Position numbers and translations under genes: made by a program. From contig NZ_BHGK01000001.1 in NCBI RefSeq assembly GCF_003574295.1, forward strand, positions 1,984,001-2,048,000: a stretch of DNA of 64,000 nucleotides, in the 5' to 3' direction. Positions 37,336 to 46,350 of this stretch are shown here, in pieces. How positions within the stretch are numbered: position 1 is the stretch's first letter; every line of letters starts with the position of its first letter. This stretch comes from Mediterraneibacter butyricigenes. Lineage in GTDB: Bacteria; Bacillota; Clostridia; Lachnospirales; Lachnospiraceae. The notes beneath the pieces are model-generated. The model had not been told where the DNA came from and did no database searches. It saw only the letters and a program-made list of their open reading frames with translations.

Positions 37336-40300
37336 ATGAAGAGCAAATATCGATTCAGGCGGATCCTTTCAGGGGTGATGGCGGCAGTCACCATCTTATC
37401 CACGGTCATTTCACCGTTGACCGTTTATGCTTCGGAAGAGCCGAAAACGGCAGAACCGCCAGCTTATGAATCCGTAAAAGATCTGCTGGATGAAGAGGAA
37501 GTGGTAAAAGCCAACAATCTGGAGCTGGAAGTCGGACAGGAGTTTGATGTTTCCAGTGACCGCACGAATCTGGAAATCAAGGACGAAAGCAAAGTCAAAG
37601 TGACATTCCAGAAAGCAGAGAGTGACGCCGGGGAGAGTTTCAGCACCAGCCATGCAGACACTTACCATGCCGTTTATTATGTGGAGCCAGTCAACCAGAA
37701 CCACCCGGTTTATCAGATTGGGAGAAACCTGATCGTAAAAGAGCCTGTGGCAGCGTCTCAGAGTGAACCACAGACAGAACAGGCAGTTACAGAAGAGGAT
37801 ACAGGTTCTGATGATGAGGAAGCTGCCTCGCAGGAAGAAACTGAGACAGAGCCTGTAGAGACAGAAATTGTTGAGCCGGAGACAGCTGAATCTGAAACAG
37901 AAGAACCGGAAGAAACAGAACCCGAATTTCAGGACGGACTTTCCGAATCCGAGTTTGATGCTCCATTAGAGGAATCCGAAACGGAAAATACAACCGATGA
38001 AGAATCCGGGCTGACACTCAGCGATGTTCTGGAGCAGGCAGGGGAACAGGATATTGACCTGATGGCAATGGAAGATGGGGAAACCGTTTCATTCACTGCA
38101 GTCAATACCAGTACAAGAGCAACACAGGACGTAGATGTGACAAGAGGGGCTGCATACTATTATGCAGACTACGGTCTGGGTTCCTACGTAACTTATAAAT
38201 ATACCGTAAAATTTGGAAACGTGTCTGCAACTGCCTACTGTGTGCAGCCGTCCAAGGCAGGACCTGGGGATGGTGTCTATAAGATCACCAAACTGGGTGA
38301 CAGCAAAGCACTGGCAAAAGTATGCTACTACGGCACAAAAGCATCCGGCGAAAATGGATTTTTCTCAGAGAAACATCCTGATTTTTCCGCTGGAAAACAG
38401 TTTATCATTGTCCATCTGGCTGCGTCTTATGCCAATAACAGTAGTGACGCTTTTTCCGGTACGAATGCAAACGGACAGGCTCTGGCAATGGAACTCTACA
38501 ATTATTGCATGAGCCAGCCGGAGATACCGGAAGTGGACATGAGTTTCTCCAATGCAAATGTTACCGCATATATCAGCGGCAACAGCCAGAGAACAGAAGA
38601 GATCACCTTCAAGGCATCCGAACTGCAGACCATCACCATGAAGCTGCCGTCCGGTGTCAAACTGCATAATGTGACAACGGGAAAAACAAGCAGTGCAGGT
38701 GCATCCGTGGAGATCTGCGGCGGTACCAAATTCTACTTATCTGCACCGCTGACACAGGCAGTGGATGTCAAAGGGGAATGGTCTGTCACCATGAAGGGAA
38801 GCATCATCAAAGATTATTCCGCTTATAAGATCACAACCGGAAGCGAGACACAGGACCTTGCCCTGGTATTTGGCGAGGGTGTGACCGATGAGAAATATGT
38901 AGATTTTAAAGTATCATGGGTAAAACAGGCAACTCTGGAGATCGTAAAGAAAGACCGTAAGAGCAACAAAGCCATCGCAGGTGCAGTTTATGGCGTTTAC
39001 AGTGACAAGGATGGAAAGAACCTGATCACAAAGATGCCGGCCACAGATGCCAACGGAGCTTCCAGCGTTACGATCACCAAAACACAGGATACCGTATACC
39101 TGAAAGAAATCTCCGTACCAAACGGATATCTGCTGGATACCAAAGCCTACGATGTGAAACTGGTCATCGGGGATACCGTAAAACAGACCGTTACCGATGC
39201 AGAGCAGATGGCAAGCCTGACCGTTTACAAATTAGGCGAAGTCCTGACCGGAGCAAAGGTGACCGATGATGGTGTTTCCTTTGTTTATACAGAGCAGAAA
39301 CAAAAAGGCGCGGTTTACAACGTTTATGCTGCAGAGGACATTGTATCCGCAGACGGAACAATCATCTACAAAAAAGATGCACTGGTGAAAGCCGGACTCA
39401 CCACCGGGGATGACGGAAGTGCCACACTGGATAAGCTATATCTGGGGAAATATGTGGTAAAAGAAATGCAGGCACCACAAAATCTGGTATGCACTGGTGA
39501 AAGCCAGGAGATCACCCTTTCCTATGCCGGAAGTAATGTGGAAAAGGTCATGGGAAGCGTGACATTCAAAAATGACCGCCAGAAAGCAAGCGTGAGTGTA
39601 TACAAACAGGATAAAGAAACCAGGAAATATCTTCCGGGCGGCACTTATGGTCTGTATGCCGGAAATGACATCAAAGCAGCGGACGGAACCATTGTGGTCA
39701 AGAAAGATACTCTCATTGAGAAAGCAGTGACCGGAACAGACGGAAAAGCCGTATATCAGGCAGACCTGCCAATCGCCAACAGCTACTACATGAAAGAGCT
39801 GGGTGCACCAGCTGGATATGTGAGAAACGGCGAGGATGTGTACTCCTTTACCTTCCAGTACACAACAGACAAAGAGGCAACGGTTTCTTTCAACCATACG
39901 TTCCAGAATGAGCGGATCAATGCGAAGATCAAACTGGTAAAAGAGGATTCCGAAACCGGAAAGACCGCACAGGGAGATGCAACACTTGAGGGTGCTGTTT
40001 ACGGATTGTATGCCCGTGAAGATATCGTACATCCAGATGGACAGACAGGTGTTCTTTACCCGGCAGGAACACAGATTGCAACCCTGACTACGGATACAGA
40101 GGGAAATGCAGAAGTCGCAGACCTCTATCTCGGAAAGTATTACGTTAAAGAACTGACTCCGCCTGTCGGATATCTGGCAGACACGGAAGAACATGATCTG
40201 GAGTGTAATGACGAGGGAGATCTGGTTCAGACGGTAGAACGTACCGCAACTTCTCTGGAAGATGTGATCAAACAGCCGTTCCAGGTCATTAAAGCAGCCA

Positions 40301-43300
40301 ACAATGGTAAGACCGATGCCGATCTGTTAAAAGGTGTGGGATTCAGTGCATATCTGGAGAGCAGCCTGAAGAAAAATAAGGACGGTTCCTATGACTTTGC
40401 ATCTGCTACTCCGGTCGTGCTGACCGCAGACGGACAGACAGAAATGTTCACGGATGAGCGTGGATATGCATGCTCCATTCCGCTTGCATACGGAACCTAC
40501 ATTGTAAGGGAGACCACCACACCGCACAACTTCAAACTAGTCGATGACTTTAAGGTTGTGATCTCGGAAAACAATCCGGATCAGCCGCAGGTATGGCGTG
40601 TGCTTCTGGACGAAGAGTTTGAAGCAAAATTAAAGATCGTCAAAAAAGATGACGAGACAAAGAAATCTGTCCTGGTTCCGAATACCGAGTTTAAAGTATA
40701 CAATCTGGATAACAAGAAATATGTGGAACAGGTGACCACTTACCCATCTACTACGGTACATAAATCTTATTTTACGGATGAGAATGGATACCTGATCCTG
40801 CCACAGAATCTGGCTTGTGGAAATTACCGCATCGAAGAAGTGACTGCACCGGATGGATACACCCACAGTGCCAATACCGTGGAAATCAAGGTAGACAGCG
40901 ATACCGCATACCAGGAAGATCCGGTCAGCGGTGACCTGATCATCGAGGTGGAATTCGAGAACCACCCGGCAAAAGGCAGACTGACCATCCACAAGGAAGG
41001 CGAAGTAGTCAAAGGTTTTGATAAAGATTTTACTTATGAGGAAGCCAGCCTTGCAGGAGCCGTGTTTGAAGTTTACGCCTCCGAGGATATCTATACCGCA
41101 GACCATCAGACAGATGAGAACGGCAACCGTTATCTGGAATATGCCAAGGACACACTGGTGGCAACGGTAACGACCGATGAAACCGGAAGTGCCGTAATCG
41201 AGAATCTTCCGCTCGGAAAATACCGTGTAGAAGAGAAAAAAGCACCGGAAGGATACACCTGGAATGCCAAAGGAGAAGAGGTAACCTTTACCTATGCCGG
41301 ACAGGATACCCCGGTTGTAGACGAAGAAGTGACATTTACCAATGAACGCCAGAAGGTAAGCATCACCGTGGAAAAACAGGATGCAGAAACCGGAAGCGTG
41401 GTAGCTGGAGCCGTCTTTGGTCTTTATAATAAGAATGAGATCAAATCCGATGACAATGTAATCGTGAAAGCGGACACCTTATTACAGGAGATTACAAGCG
41501 ATGAAAAGGGACAGGCACACTTCACCCTGGACCTGCCGCTTGGAACTTATTATGTAAAAGAAATTTCTGCACCGGACGGTTTTGTATCCTCTGATGAGGT
41601 ACTGGAATTTGATGCCACCTATCAGGGACAAGACATCCAGACCATTAAACTGAAATCGATTAAGAAGAACCAGCCGACGACCATCGAGGTGACAAAATCC
41701 GATCTGACCACAGGCGTGGAGTTGAACGGAGCATCCCTTTCTGTTCTGGATGAGGATGGAAACGTGATCGACAGCTGGACTTCCGTAAAGGATGAGCCTC
41801 ATGTGATCAAATATCTGACTGTTGGAAAAACCTATATCCTCCGTGAATCCCTTGCACCGCATGGTTATTTAAAGACTACGGATGTGAAATTCACCATCGA
41901 GGATACCGCAGAAATACAGAAAGTGGAAATGCAGGACCATGTACCGAAAGCACTGCTGATCGTAAACAAGAAGGGCGAATTCCTTGATAAGATCACCCTG
42001 CTGGATAACGTCAAAGGTGTTGTGGAACATTTCTTTGAGTACATTACAGGAAGCCTGACAGACGTTACCTTCGAAATCCGTGCTGCCGAAGATATCAAAG
42101 CAGCTGATGGCGTAAGCCCGGACTATTATTCCAAGGACGAACTGGTAGCAACTGTAACTACCGATGCAAACGGTGTTGCAGAAGTATCTGACCTTCCGGT
42201 TGGAAAATATTATGTCAAAGAGGTAGGCACAGCATATGGTTATATCCTGGATGAAGAACCACGATATGTAGATCTTTCCTACCGCGATCAGGATACCCCG
42301 GTTGTCGTATACGATGAGGACTGGCAGAACAACCGCCAGAAGGTGAAAGTGAACGTCCTGAAGAAAGAAAAGGATACCGACCGTGTATTAAAAGGCGGCA
42401 TCTTTGGATTGTACACTAGGAACGACATCCTGTCCGCATCTGGAAAGGTGCTGATGGAAGCAGATACCCTGATCGAGTTAAAAACAACAGATGTAGATGG
42501 AAAGATTTCCTTTATTGCAGACCTGCCGATTGACGGAACCTATTATGTGAAGGAGCTGTATGCACCGGATGGATTTGTCACTACCGGAGAAGAACAGGAA
42601 TTTGTTTTTGAGTACCAGGGAGACAAAGAAGCAGAAGTGTCCTATGAGTTCGTATTTGAAGATGAGCCGACAACCGTGGAACTTTCCAAAACCGATCTGA
42701 CCACAGGCGAGGAACTGCCGGGAGCCAGATTACAGCTGACGGATGAAAACGGGGCTGTTGTTGAGGAATGGACATCCACCAAGGAGCCGCACATCATCAA
42801 AGAATTGGTTGTAGGAAAATCGTACACCCTGACAGAAACCAAGCCGGCCGATGGATATGCCACTGCGGAAAGCATCACATTCACCGTGGAGAATACTGTA
42901 GAGATCCAGAAACAGGTAATGGAAGATGATGTGACCAAAGTGGAGATCAGCAAAACGGATATTACCGGAGATAATGAGATCGAAGGAGCCAAACTGACCA
43001 TCACAGATGAAAATGGCAATATCGTAGAAACCTGGACTTCCGGTAAAGAGCCGCATTATATCGAAAAACTTCCAATCGGTAAATACACCCTGAAAGAAGA
43101 GCAGGCTCCAAACGGTTATGTCGTTTCGGAAGAGATCACCTTCGAGGTGGCAGACACCGCAGAGATCCAGAAGGTAGCCATGAAAGATGATACCGCAAAG
43201 GGACGTCTGATCATTGAGAAAACGGACAAGGATACCGGAGCTGCACTGAAAGGTGCGGAATTTGAATTGAGGGATGCCGATGGCAAAGTGGTAGAAACCC

Positions 43301-43665
43301 TGACCACTGATGAAAACGGTCATGCAACCAGCGGACTGCTTGCAATCGGAACTTATAAGGATGGCAAATTTGATAAGGCAGCCACTTATTATCTGGTTGA
43401 GACCAAAGCACCGGAAGGATATCAGCTGGATGAGACCAAGCATGAAGTGACATTTACTTATGTAGATGACAAAACCCCAGTGATTGAAGTCATCCAGAAA
43501 GTGACGAACGAGAAGTTGCCGGAGGACACCCCGTCTGTAAGTAACCCGAAAACAGGCGATGACACCAACCTCTGGATTCCGGCCCTGTGCCTGATCCTTT
43601 CCACCGGCGGTCTGATCGGCATGGGTGTGGCATCCAGAAGAAAGAAGAAAAAAGGGGGCAGATAG
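37336..43665 (+). CDS. Giant sortase-anchored adhesin with thioester-type domain and CnaB/SpaA repeats
   Basis: A 2,109-residue surface protein. Signal peptide about 1-33 (ending VYASEE); Glu/Thr-rich spacer about 140-235; thioester-type (TQXA) domain with YCVQPS near 300-305; then about 14 CnaB/SpaA-type repeats from about 533 to 2055, each opening like LEIVKKDRKSNKAIAGA and holding the Lys that forms an isopeptide bond. It ends with NPKTGD (about 2070-2075), a membrane helix and RRKKKKGG. The thioester cysteine could bond covalently to host amines. AAGAAAGAGGTAG supports ATG 37336; ATG 37306 is also in frame. A class B sortase is two genes downstream. Confidence 0.93.
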   Translation: MKSKYRFRRILSGVMAAVTILSTVISPLTVYASEEPKTAEPPAYESVKDLLDEEEVVKANNLELEVGQEFDVSSDRTNLEIKDESKVKVTFQKAESDAGESFSTSHADTYHAVYYVEPVNQNHPVYQIGRNLIVKEPVAASQSEPQTEQAVTEEDTGSDDEEAASQEETETEPVETEIVEPETAESETEEPEETEPEFQDGLSESEFDAPLEESETENTTDEESGLTLSDVLEQAGEQDIDLMAMEDGETVSFTAVNTSTRATQDVDVTRGAAYYYADYGLGSYVTYKYTVKFGNVSATAYCVQPSKAGPGDGVYKITKLGDSKALAKVCYYGTKASGENGFFSEKHPDFSAGKQFIIVHLAASYANNSSDAFSGTNANGQALAMELYNYCMSQPEIPEVDMSFSNANVTAYISGNSQRTEEITFKASELQTITMKLPSGVKLHNVTTGKTSSAGASVEICGGTKFYLSAPLTQAVDVKGEWSVTMKGSIIKDYSAYKITTGSETQDLALVFGEGVTDEKYVDFKVSWVKQATLEIVKKDRKSNKAIAGAVYGVYSDKDGKNLITKMPATDANGASSVTITKTQDTVYLKEISVPNGYLLDTKAYDVKLVIGDTVKQTVTDAEQMASLTVYKLGEVLTGAKVTDDGVSFVYTEQKQKGAVYNVYAAEDIVSADGTIIYKKDALVKAGLTTGDDGSATLDKLYLGKYVVKEMQAPQNLVCTGESQEITLSYAGSNVEKVMGSVTFKNDRQKASVSVYKQDKETRKYLPGGTYGLYAGNDIKAADGTIVVKKDTLIEKAVTGTDGKAVYQADLPIANSYYMKELGAPAGYVRNGEDVYSFTFQYTTDKEATVSFNHTFQNERINAKIKLVKEDSETGKTAQGDATLEGAVYGLYAREDIVHPDGQTGVLYPAGTQIATLTTDTEGNAEVADLYLGKYYVKELTPPVGYLADTEEHDLECNDEGDLVQTVERTATSLEDVIKQPFQVIKAANNGKTDADLLKGVGFSAYLESSLKKNKDGSYDFASATPVVLTADGQTEMFTDERGYACSIPLAYGTYIVRETTTPHNFKLVDDFKVVISENNPDQPQVWRVLLDEEFEAKLKIVKKDDETKKSVLVPNTEFKVYNLDNKKYVEQVTTYPSTTVHKSYFTDENGYLILPQNLACGNYRIEEVTAPDGYTHSANTVEIKVDSDTAYQEDPVSGDLIIEVEFENHPAKGRLTIHKEGEVVKGFDKDFTYEEASLAGAVFEVYASEDIYTADHQTDENGNRYLEYAKDTLVATVTTDETGSAVIENLPLGKYRVEEKKAPEGYTWNAKGEEVTFTYAGQDTPVVDEEVTFTNERQKVSITVEKQDAETGSVVAGAVFGLYNKNEIKSDDNVIVKADTLLQEITSDEKGQAHFTLDLPLGTYYVKEISAPDGFVSSDEVLEFDATYQGQDIQTIKLKSIKKNQPTTIEVTKSDLTTGVELNGASLSVLDEDGNVIDSWTSVKDEPHVIKYLTVGKTYILRESLAPHGYLKTTDVKFTIEDTAEIQKVEMQDHVPKALLIVNKKGEFLDKITLLDNVKGVVEHFFEYITGSLTDVTFEIRAAEDIKAADGVSPDYYSKDELVATVTTDANGVAEVSDLPVGKYYVKEVGTAYGYILDEEPRYVDLSYRDQDTPVVVYDEDWQNNRQKVKVNVLKKEKDTDRVLKGGIFGLYTRNDILSASGKVLMEADTLIELKTTDVDGKISFIADLPIDGTYYVKELYAPDGFVTTGEEQEFVFEYQGDKEAEVSYEFVFEDEPTTVELSKTDLTTGEELPGARLQLTDENGAVVEEWTSTKEPHIIKELVVGKSYTLTETKPADGYATAESITFTVENTVEIQKQVMEDDVTKVEISKTDITGDNEIEGAKLTITDENGNIVETWTSGKEPHYIEKLPIGKYTLKEEQAPNGYVVSEEITFEVADTAEIQKVAMKDDTAKGRLIIEKTDKDTGAALKGAEFELRDADGKVVETLTTDENGHATSGLLAIGTYKDGKFDKAATYYLVETKAPEGYQLDETKHEVTFTYVDDKTPVIEVIQKVTNEKLPEDTPSVSNPKTGDDTNLWIPALCLILSTGGLIGMGVASRRKKKKGGR

Positions 43666-43666
43666 G

Positions 43667-44161
43667 CTGAAACAATTATATTTTGCGTATGGAAGCAACA
43701 TGGATCTGGACCAGATGGCATATCGGTGCCCAAAGGCGGAGGTGGTAGAAACCGTCCGCCTGGAGGGGTATCGGCTGACCTTTGCAGCCGCAGGAAGCGG
43801 TCTTGCCACCATCTTCCCGGAAGAGGGAAGCCATGTGGACGGCGTCCTCTGGTCACTGACCGGGGACTGCGAAAAGAGCCTGGATCTTTATGAAGGCTAT
43901 CCTGATTTTTACGACAAACAGGAAATCACCGTCAAGAATAAAGGCGGAAGAGAGATCAAAGCCATTGTCTATATCATGACAAAAGATTACATGCAGAACT
44001 TTAATCCGCCCGGACGGTCGTACCTGACCGGAATCTTAAAGGGCTGCAGGCAGAATCAGATCCCAACAGAACCAATCCTGAAAGCAGCAAGGAAACCGCC
44101 TGTGCCGGGACAGACACAGAAGAGTCAGCCAAAGAAGAGAAAAGCCGGACAGGAACGATGA
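43667..44161 (+). CDS. Gamma-glutamylcyclotransferase (AIG2-like) protein, CTG start
   Basis: A 164-residue AIG2/GGCT-fold protein. YFAYGSNMD near the N-terminus is the substrate loop, and the catalytic acid is the glutamate of LYEGYPDFY (about 71-79). These enzymes cleave gamma-glutamyl amides to release 5-oxoproline. It has a basic Pro/Gln-rich tail. CTG at 43667, one base after the adhesin stop and behind AAAGGGGG, is the only sensible start; an upstream ATG lies inside the adhesin. It overlaps the sortase gene by four bases. It could counteract the amidoligase product. Confidence 0.85.
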   Translation: MKQLYFAYGSNMDLDQMAYRCPKAEVVETVRLEGYRLTFAAAGSGLATIFPEEGSHVDGVLWSLTGDCEKSLDLYEGYPDFYDKQEITVKNKGGREIKAIVYIMTKDYMQNFNPPGRSYLTGILKGCRQNQIPTEPILKAARKPPVPGQTQKSQPKKRKAGQER

Positions 44162-44955
44162 AAATCGTGAAAAAACTTTTTCAAGCGGTATGTCTTGCTG
44201 CTCTTTTCTTAAGTGCCGGATTTCTGATTTACCACATGGTATATCTTCCAATGGAAAACAAAAAGCTGGTGGCAGAGCTGAAAGGGAATTTCCCGGAGCC
44301 GGAAGCTCCGGGAGCCTCAGGCTCTGAAAAGAAAGACCAACCAGCTGGAAGAAAATGCCCGGTGGCTACGGTAGACCTTGTTACTCTTCGGAAACAATAC
44401 CTGGATGTGCAGGGATGGCTGACGATACCAGATACCGGAATCGATTACCCGGTGCTTCAGTCCGAACAGGAGAATGGGGAGTTTTACCTGAAACGGAATT
44501 ACAAAAAGGAATATGACATCAACGGAAGCCTGTTTTTACAGGCAGACTGCAAAGTGTCTGAAAGTCGGAACCTTATCATTTACGGTCACAACATGAACAG
44601 TGGGGCAATGTTCGGAAATCTGGATTTCTATGCAGATGAAACATATTATCAGGAGCATCCCTTTGCTTATCTTCAGACAGAGGATAGCATTCAGGAATAT
44701 CGAATTGTCACGGTGCTGAAAGCAGACAGGAATTTGTTCCCGTTCCAGCAGAAACTTCCAGATGTGGCGGCAGTGCAGGAGTACTTAAAAGCAGCTAAGC
44801 AGAGGGAAGTGTTCGAAACCGGAGATGATTACCTGAAGTGTATATACGATAAGGTTTTGACGCTCGTCACGTGTTCATATGAATGGAGAGGTGCCAGGAA
44901 CATCGTCCTGGCGGTGCCGGTTTCCGGGGCAGTGTGGAGTCAGAAGTGTTCGTAA
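44158..44955 (+). CDS. Class B sortase
   Basis: A 265-residue transpeptidase with an N-terminal membrane anchor (about 9-29) and an extracellular sortase barrel. The catalytic histidine is in YGHNMNSG (about H143), the cysteine in TCSYEW (about C239) and the arginine in RGARNIV (about 245-248). GWLTIPDTGIDYPVLQ is typical of class B. It very likely anchors the adjacent adhesin at NPKTGD; class B sortases prefer NP-type signals, which agrees. The ATG overlaps the cyclotransferase stop. Confidence 0.93.
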   Translation: MKIVKKLFQAVCLAALFLSAGFLIYHMVYLPMENKKLVAELKGNFPEPEAPGASGSEKKDQPAGRKCPVATVDLVTLRKQYLDVQGWLTIPDTGIDYPVLQSEQENGEFYLKRNYKKEYDINGSLFLQADCKVSESRNLIIYGHNMNSGAMFGNLDFYADETYYQEHPFAYLQTEDSIQEYRIVTVLKADRNLFPFQQKLPDVAAVQEYLKAAKQREVFETGDDYLKCIYDKVLTLVTCSYEWRGARNIVLAVPVSGAVWSQKCS

Positions 44956-45114
44956 GTACCCGAAAAGTGCAGAAAATGAGACAAATAATGACCGCACGGG
45001 CAGGGATGTGTTCAAAACAGGGGGATTATGTAAGGGTGTGCATTGGTAGTATTTAGGTTGAAAAAAGTGTCTGAAAGTACCAGAAAAGTGCAGAATGTGA
45101 GACAACTTATAACC
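44946..45114 (+). repeat. Imperfect direct repeat around the sortase 3' end
   Basis: A block of about 39 bases at 44946-44984 (GTGTTCGTAAGTACCC, then GAAAAGTGCAGAA and GAGACAA) recurs at 45067-45106 (GTGTCTGAAAGTACCA, GAAAAGTGCAGAA, GAGACAA), 121 bases later. The first copy includes the sortase stop. The 234-base gap holds no gene and may be a scar of a duplication. Confidence 0.6.
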
Positions 45115-45189
45115 CAGATCCGGCAGAAAGTGTTCCAGAAAGGAGCGTTTCCTGCCGTTATTATTTACTTGGAAAGGATGGTAACGATT

Positions 45190-46350
45190 ATGAAACGATT
45201 TTATACAGCAGAATCCGTAACAGAAGGACATCCGGATAAGCTCTGCGACCTGATCGCAGACAGCATTCTGGATGCGTGTCTGAAAGAGGACGAAAATTCC
45301 AGGGTGGCCTGCGAGGTGCTGGCGACCAAAGGGAACATCATTGTGGCAGGAGAGATTACCAGCCGATTTGAGCCACAGGTGTTTGAAATCATCAAAAAGG
45401 TGCTGGAGAGTGCAGGCTATGAAGCAGAGGAAATCCACATGGATGCCCTCATCCACAAACAGAGTCCGGATATCGCCGGGGCAGTGGAGAGATCCAGAGA
45501 ACGCAGAGCAGGGACTGTTTCTGTTCAGAGCGGACTTGCCAGCGGTGCCGGGGATCAGGGCATCATGATTGGCTACGCCTGTGATGAGACGCCGCAGCTC
45601 ATGCCAATGCCAGTGGTTTTGGCGAACCGCATTGTGAGGGAACTGTCTGCAAGCCGCAGAAGTGGATATATCACGGGAATCCTGTCAGACGGAAAGGCAC
45701 AGGTGACCGTGGAATACGAAGATGACAGACCTGTCCGTCTGGATACGGTCGTTGTGTCCTGTCAGCATGAAAAGGAAAAATCTCTTCGGAAGCTGGAGCA
45801 TGAGATCCGGGAGAAAGTGTTACGCCCGGCACTCCGTATGCTGCCACCGGATGAGGATACCAAGATCCTGATTAACCCATCGGGCAGATTTGTGTGCGGA
45901 GGTCTGGATGCAGACACCGGACTGACCGGAAGGAAACTAATGGTGGATACCTACGGCAGCCTGGTACCGCATGGCGGCGGTGCATTCTCCGGGAAGGATT
46001 GTTCCAAAGTTGACCGTTCCGGGGCGTACATGGCCCGTTACATCGCCAAAAACATGGTAGCTGCCGGACTTGCCAGCCGATGCCAGGTGTCCCTTGCCTA
46101 TGCCATCGGGGTTGCCCAGCCAGTCATGGTGCAGGTGGATACCTTTGGAACGGGAAAGATCTGTGCGGATGACTGCCTCGCCGCAGCGATCCCTCTGGTG
46201 TTCGGGCTTACCCCAAGCCAGATCTGTGACACCCTGCACCTGAAGCGGCCAATCTACCGACAGAGTGCGGTGTTCGGGCATTTTGGAAGAAAGGAATTCC
46301 CGTGGGAGAAAACGGATAAGGCAGAGCAGCTCCGGGATACCGTGATGTAA
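45190..46350 (+). CDS. metK: Second S-adenosylmethionine synthetase, element-borne
   Basis: A 386-residue MetK homologue. [47 protein letters not shown] and GRKLMVDTYG are kept, so it should be active. The conserved GGPxGD stretch of the usual enzyme reads GGLDADTG here, a clear change near the active site. No S-box is seen upstream, so it probably escapes SAM control. It sits between the sortase and Toprim genes, in an element with two DNA methyltransferases. TTGGAAAGGATGGTAACG precedes the ATG. Its stop overlaps the next start by one base. Confidence 0.93.
   Translation: MKRFYTAESVTEGHPDKLCDLIADSILDACLKEDENSRVACEVLATKGNIIVAGEITSRFEPQVFEIIKKVLESAGYEAEEIHMDALIHKQSPDIAGAVERSRERRAGTVSVQSGLASGAGDQGIMIGYACDETPQLMPMPVVLANRIVRELSASRRSGYITGILSDGKAQVTVEYEDDRPVRLDTVVVSCQHEKEKSLRKLEHEIREKVLRPALRMLPPDEDTKILINPSGRFVCGGLDADTGLTGRKLMVDTYGSLVPHGGGAFSGKDCSKVDRSGAYMARYIAKNMVAAGLASRCQVSLAYAIGVAQPVMVQVDTFGTGKICADDCLAAAIPLVFGLTPSQICDTLHLKRPIYRQSAVFGHFGRKEFPWEKTDKAEQLRDTVM

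Noticed and set aside
37336-43665. Tandem DNA repeats or CRISPR-like array within the adhesin gene
   Set aside because: The repetition is at protein-domain level (about 80-120 residues) with diverged DNA, not short direct repeats with spacers. No CRISPR array is seen anywhere in the window.
42730-43812. 360-codon minus-strand frame opposite the adhesin
   Set aside because: Shadow of the repeat coding region; no start signal or known motif.
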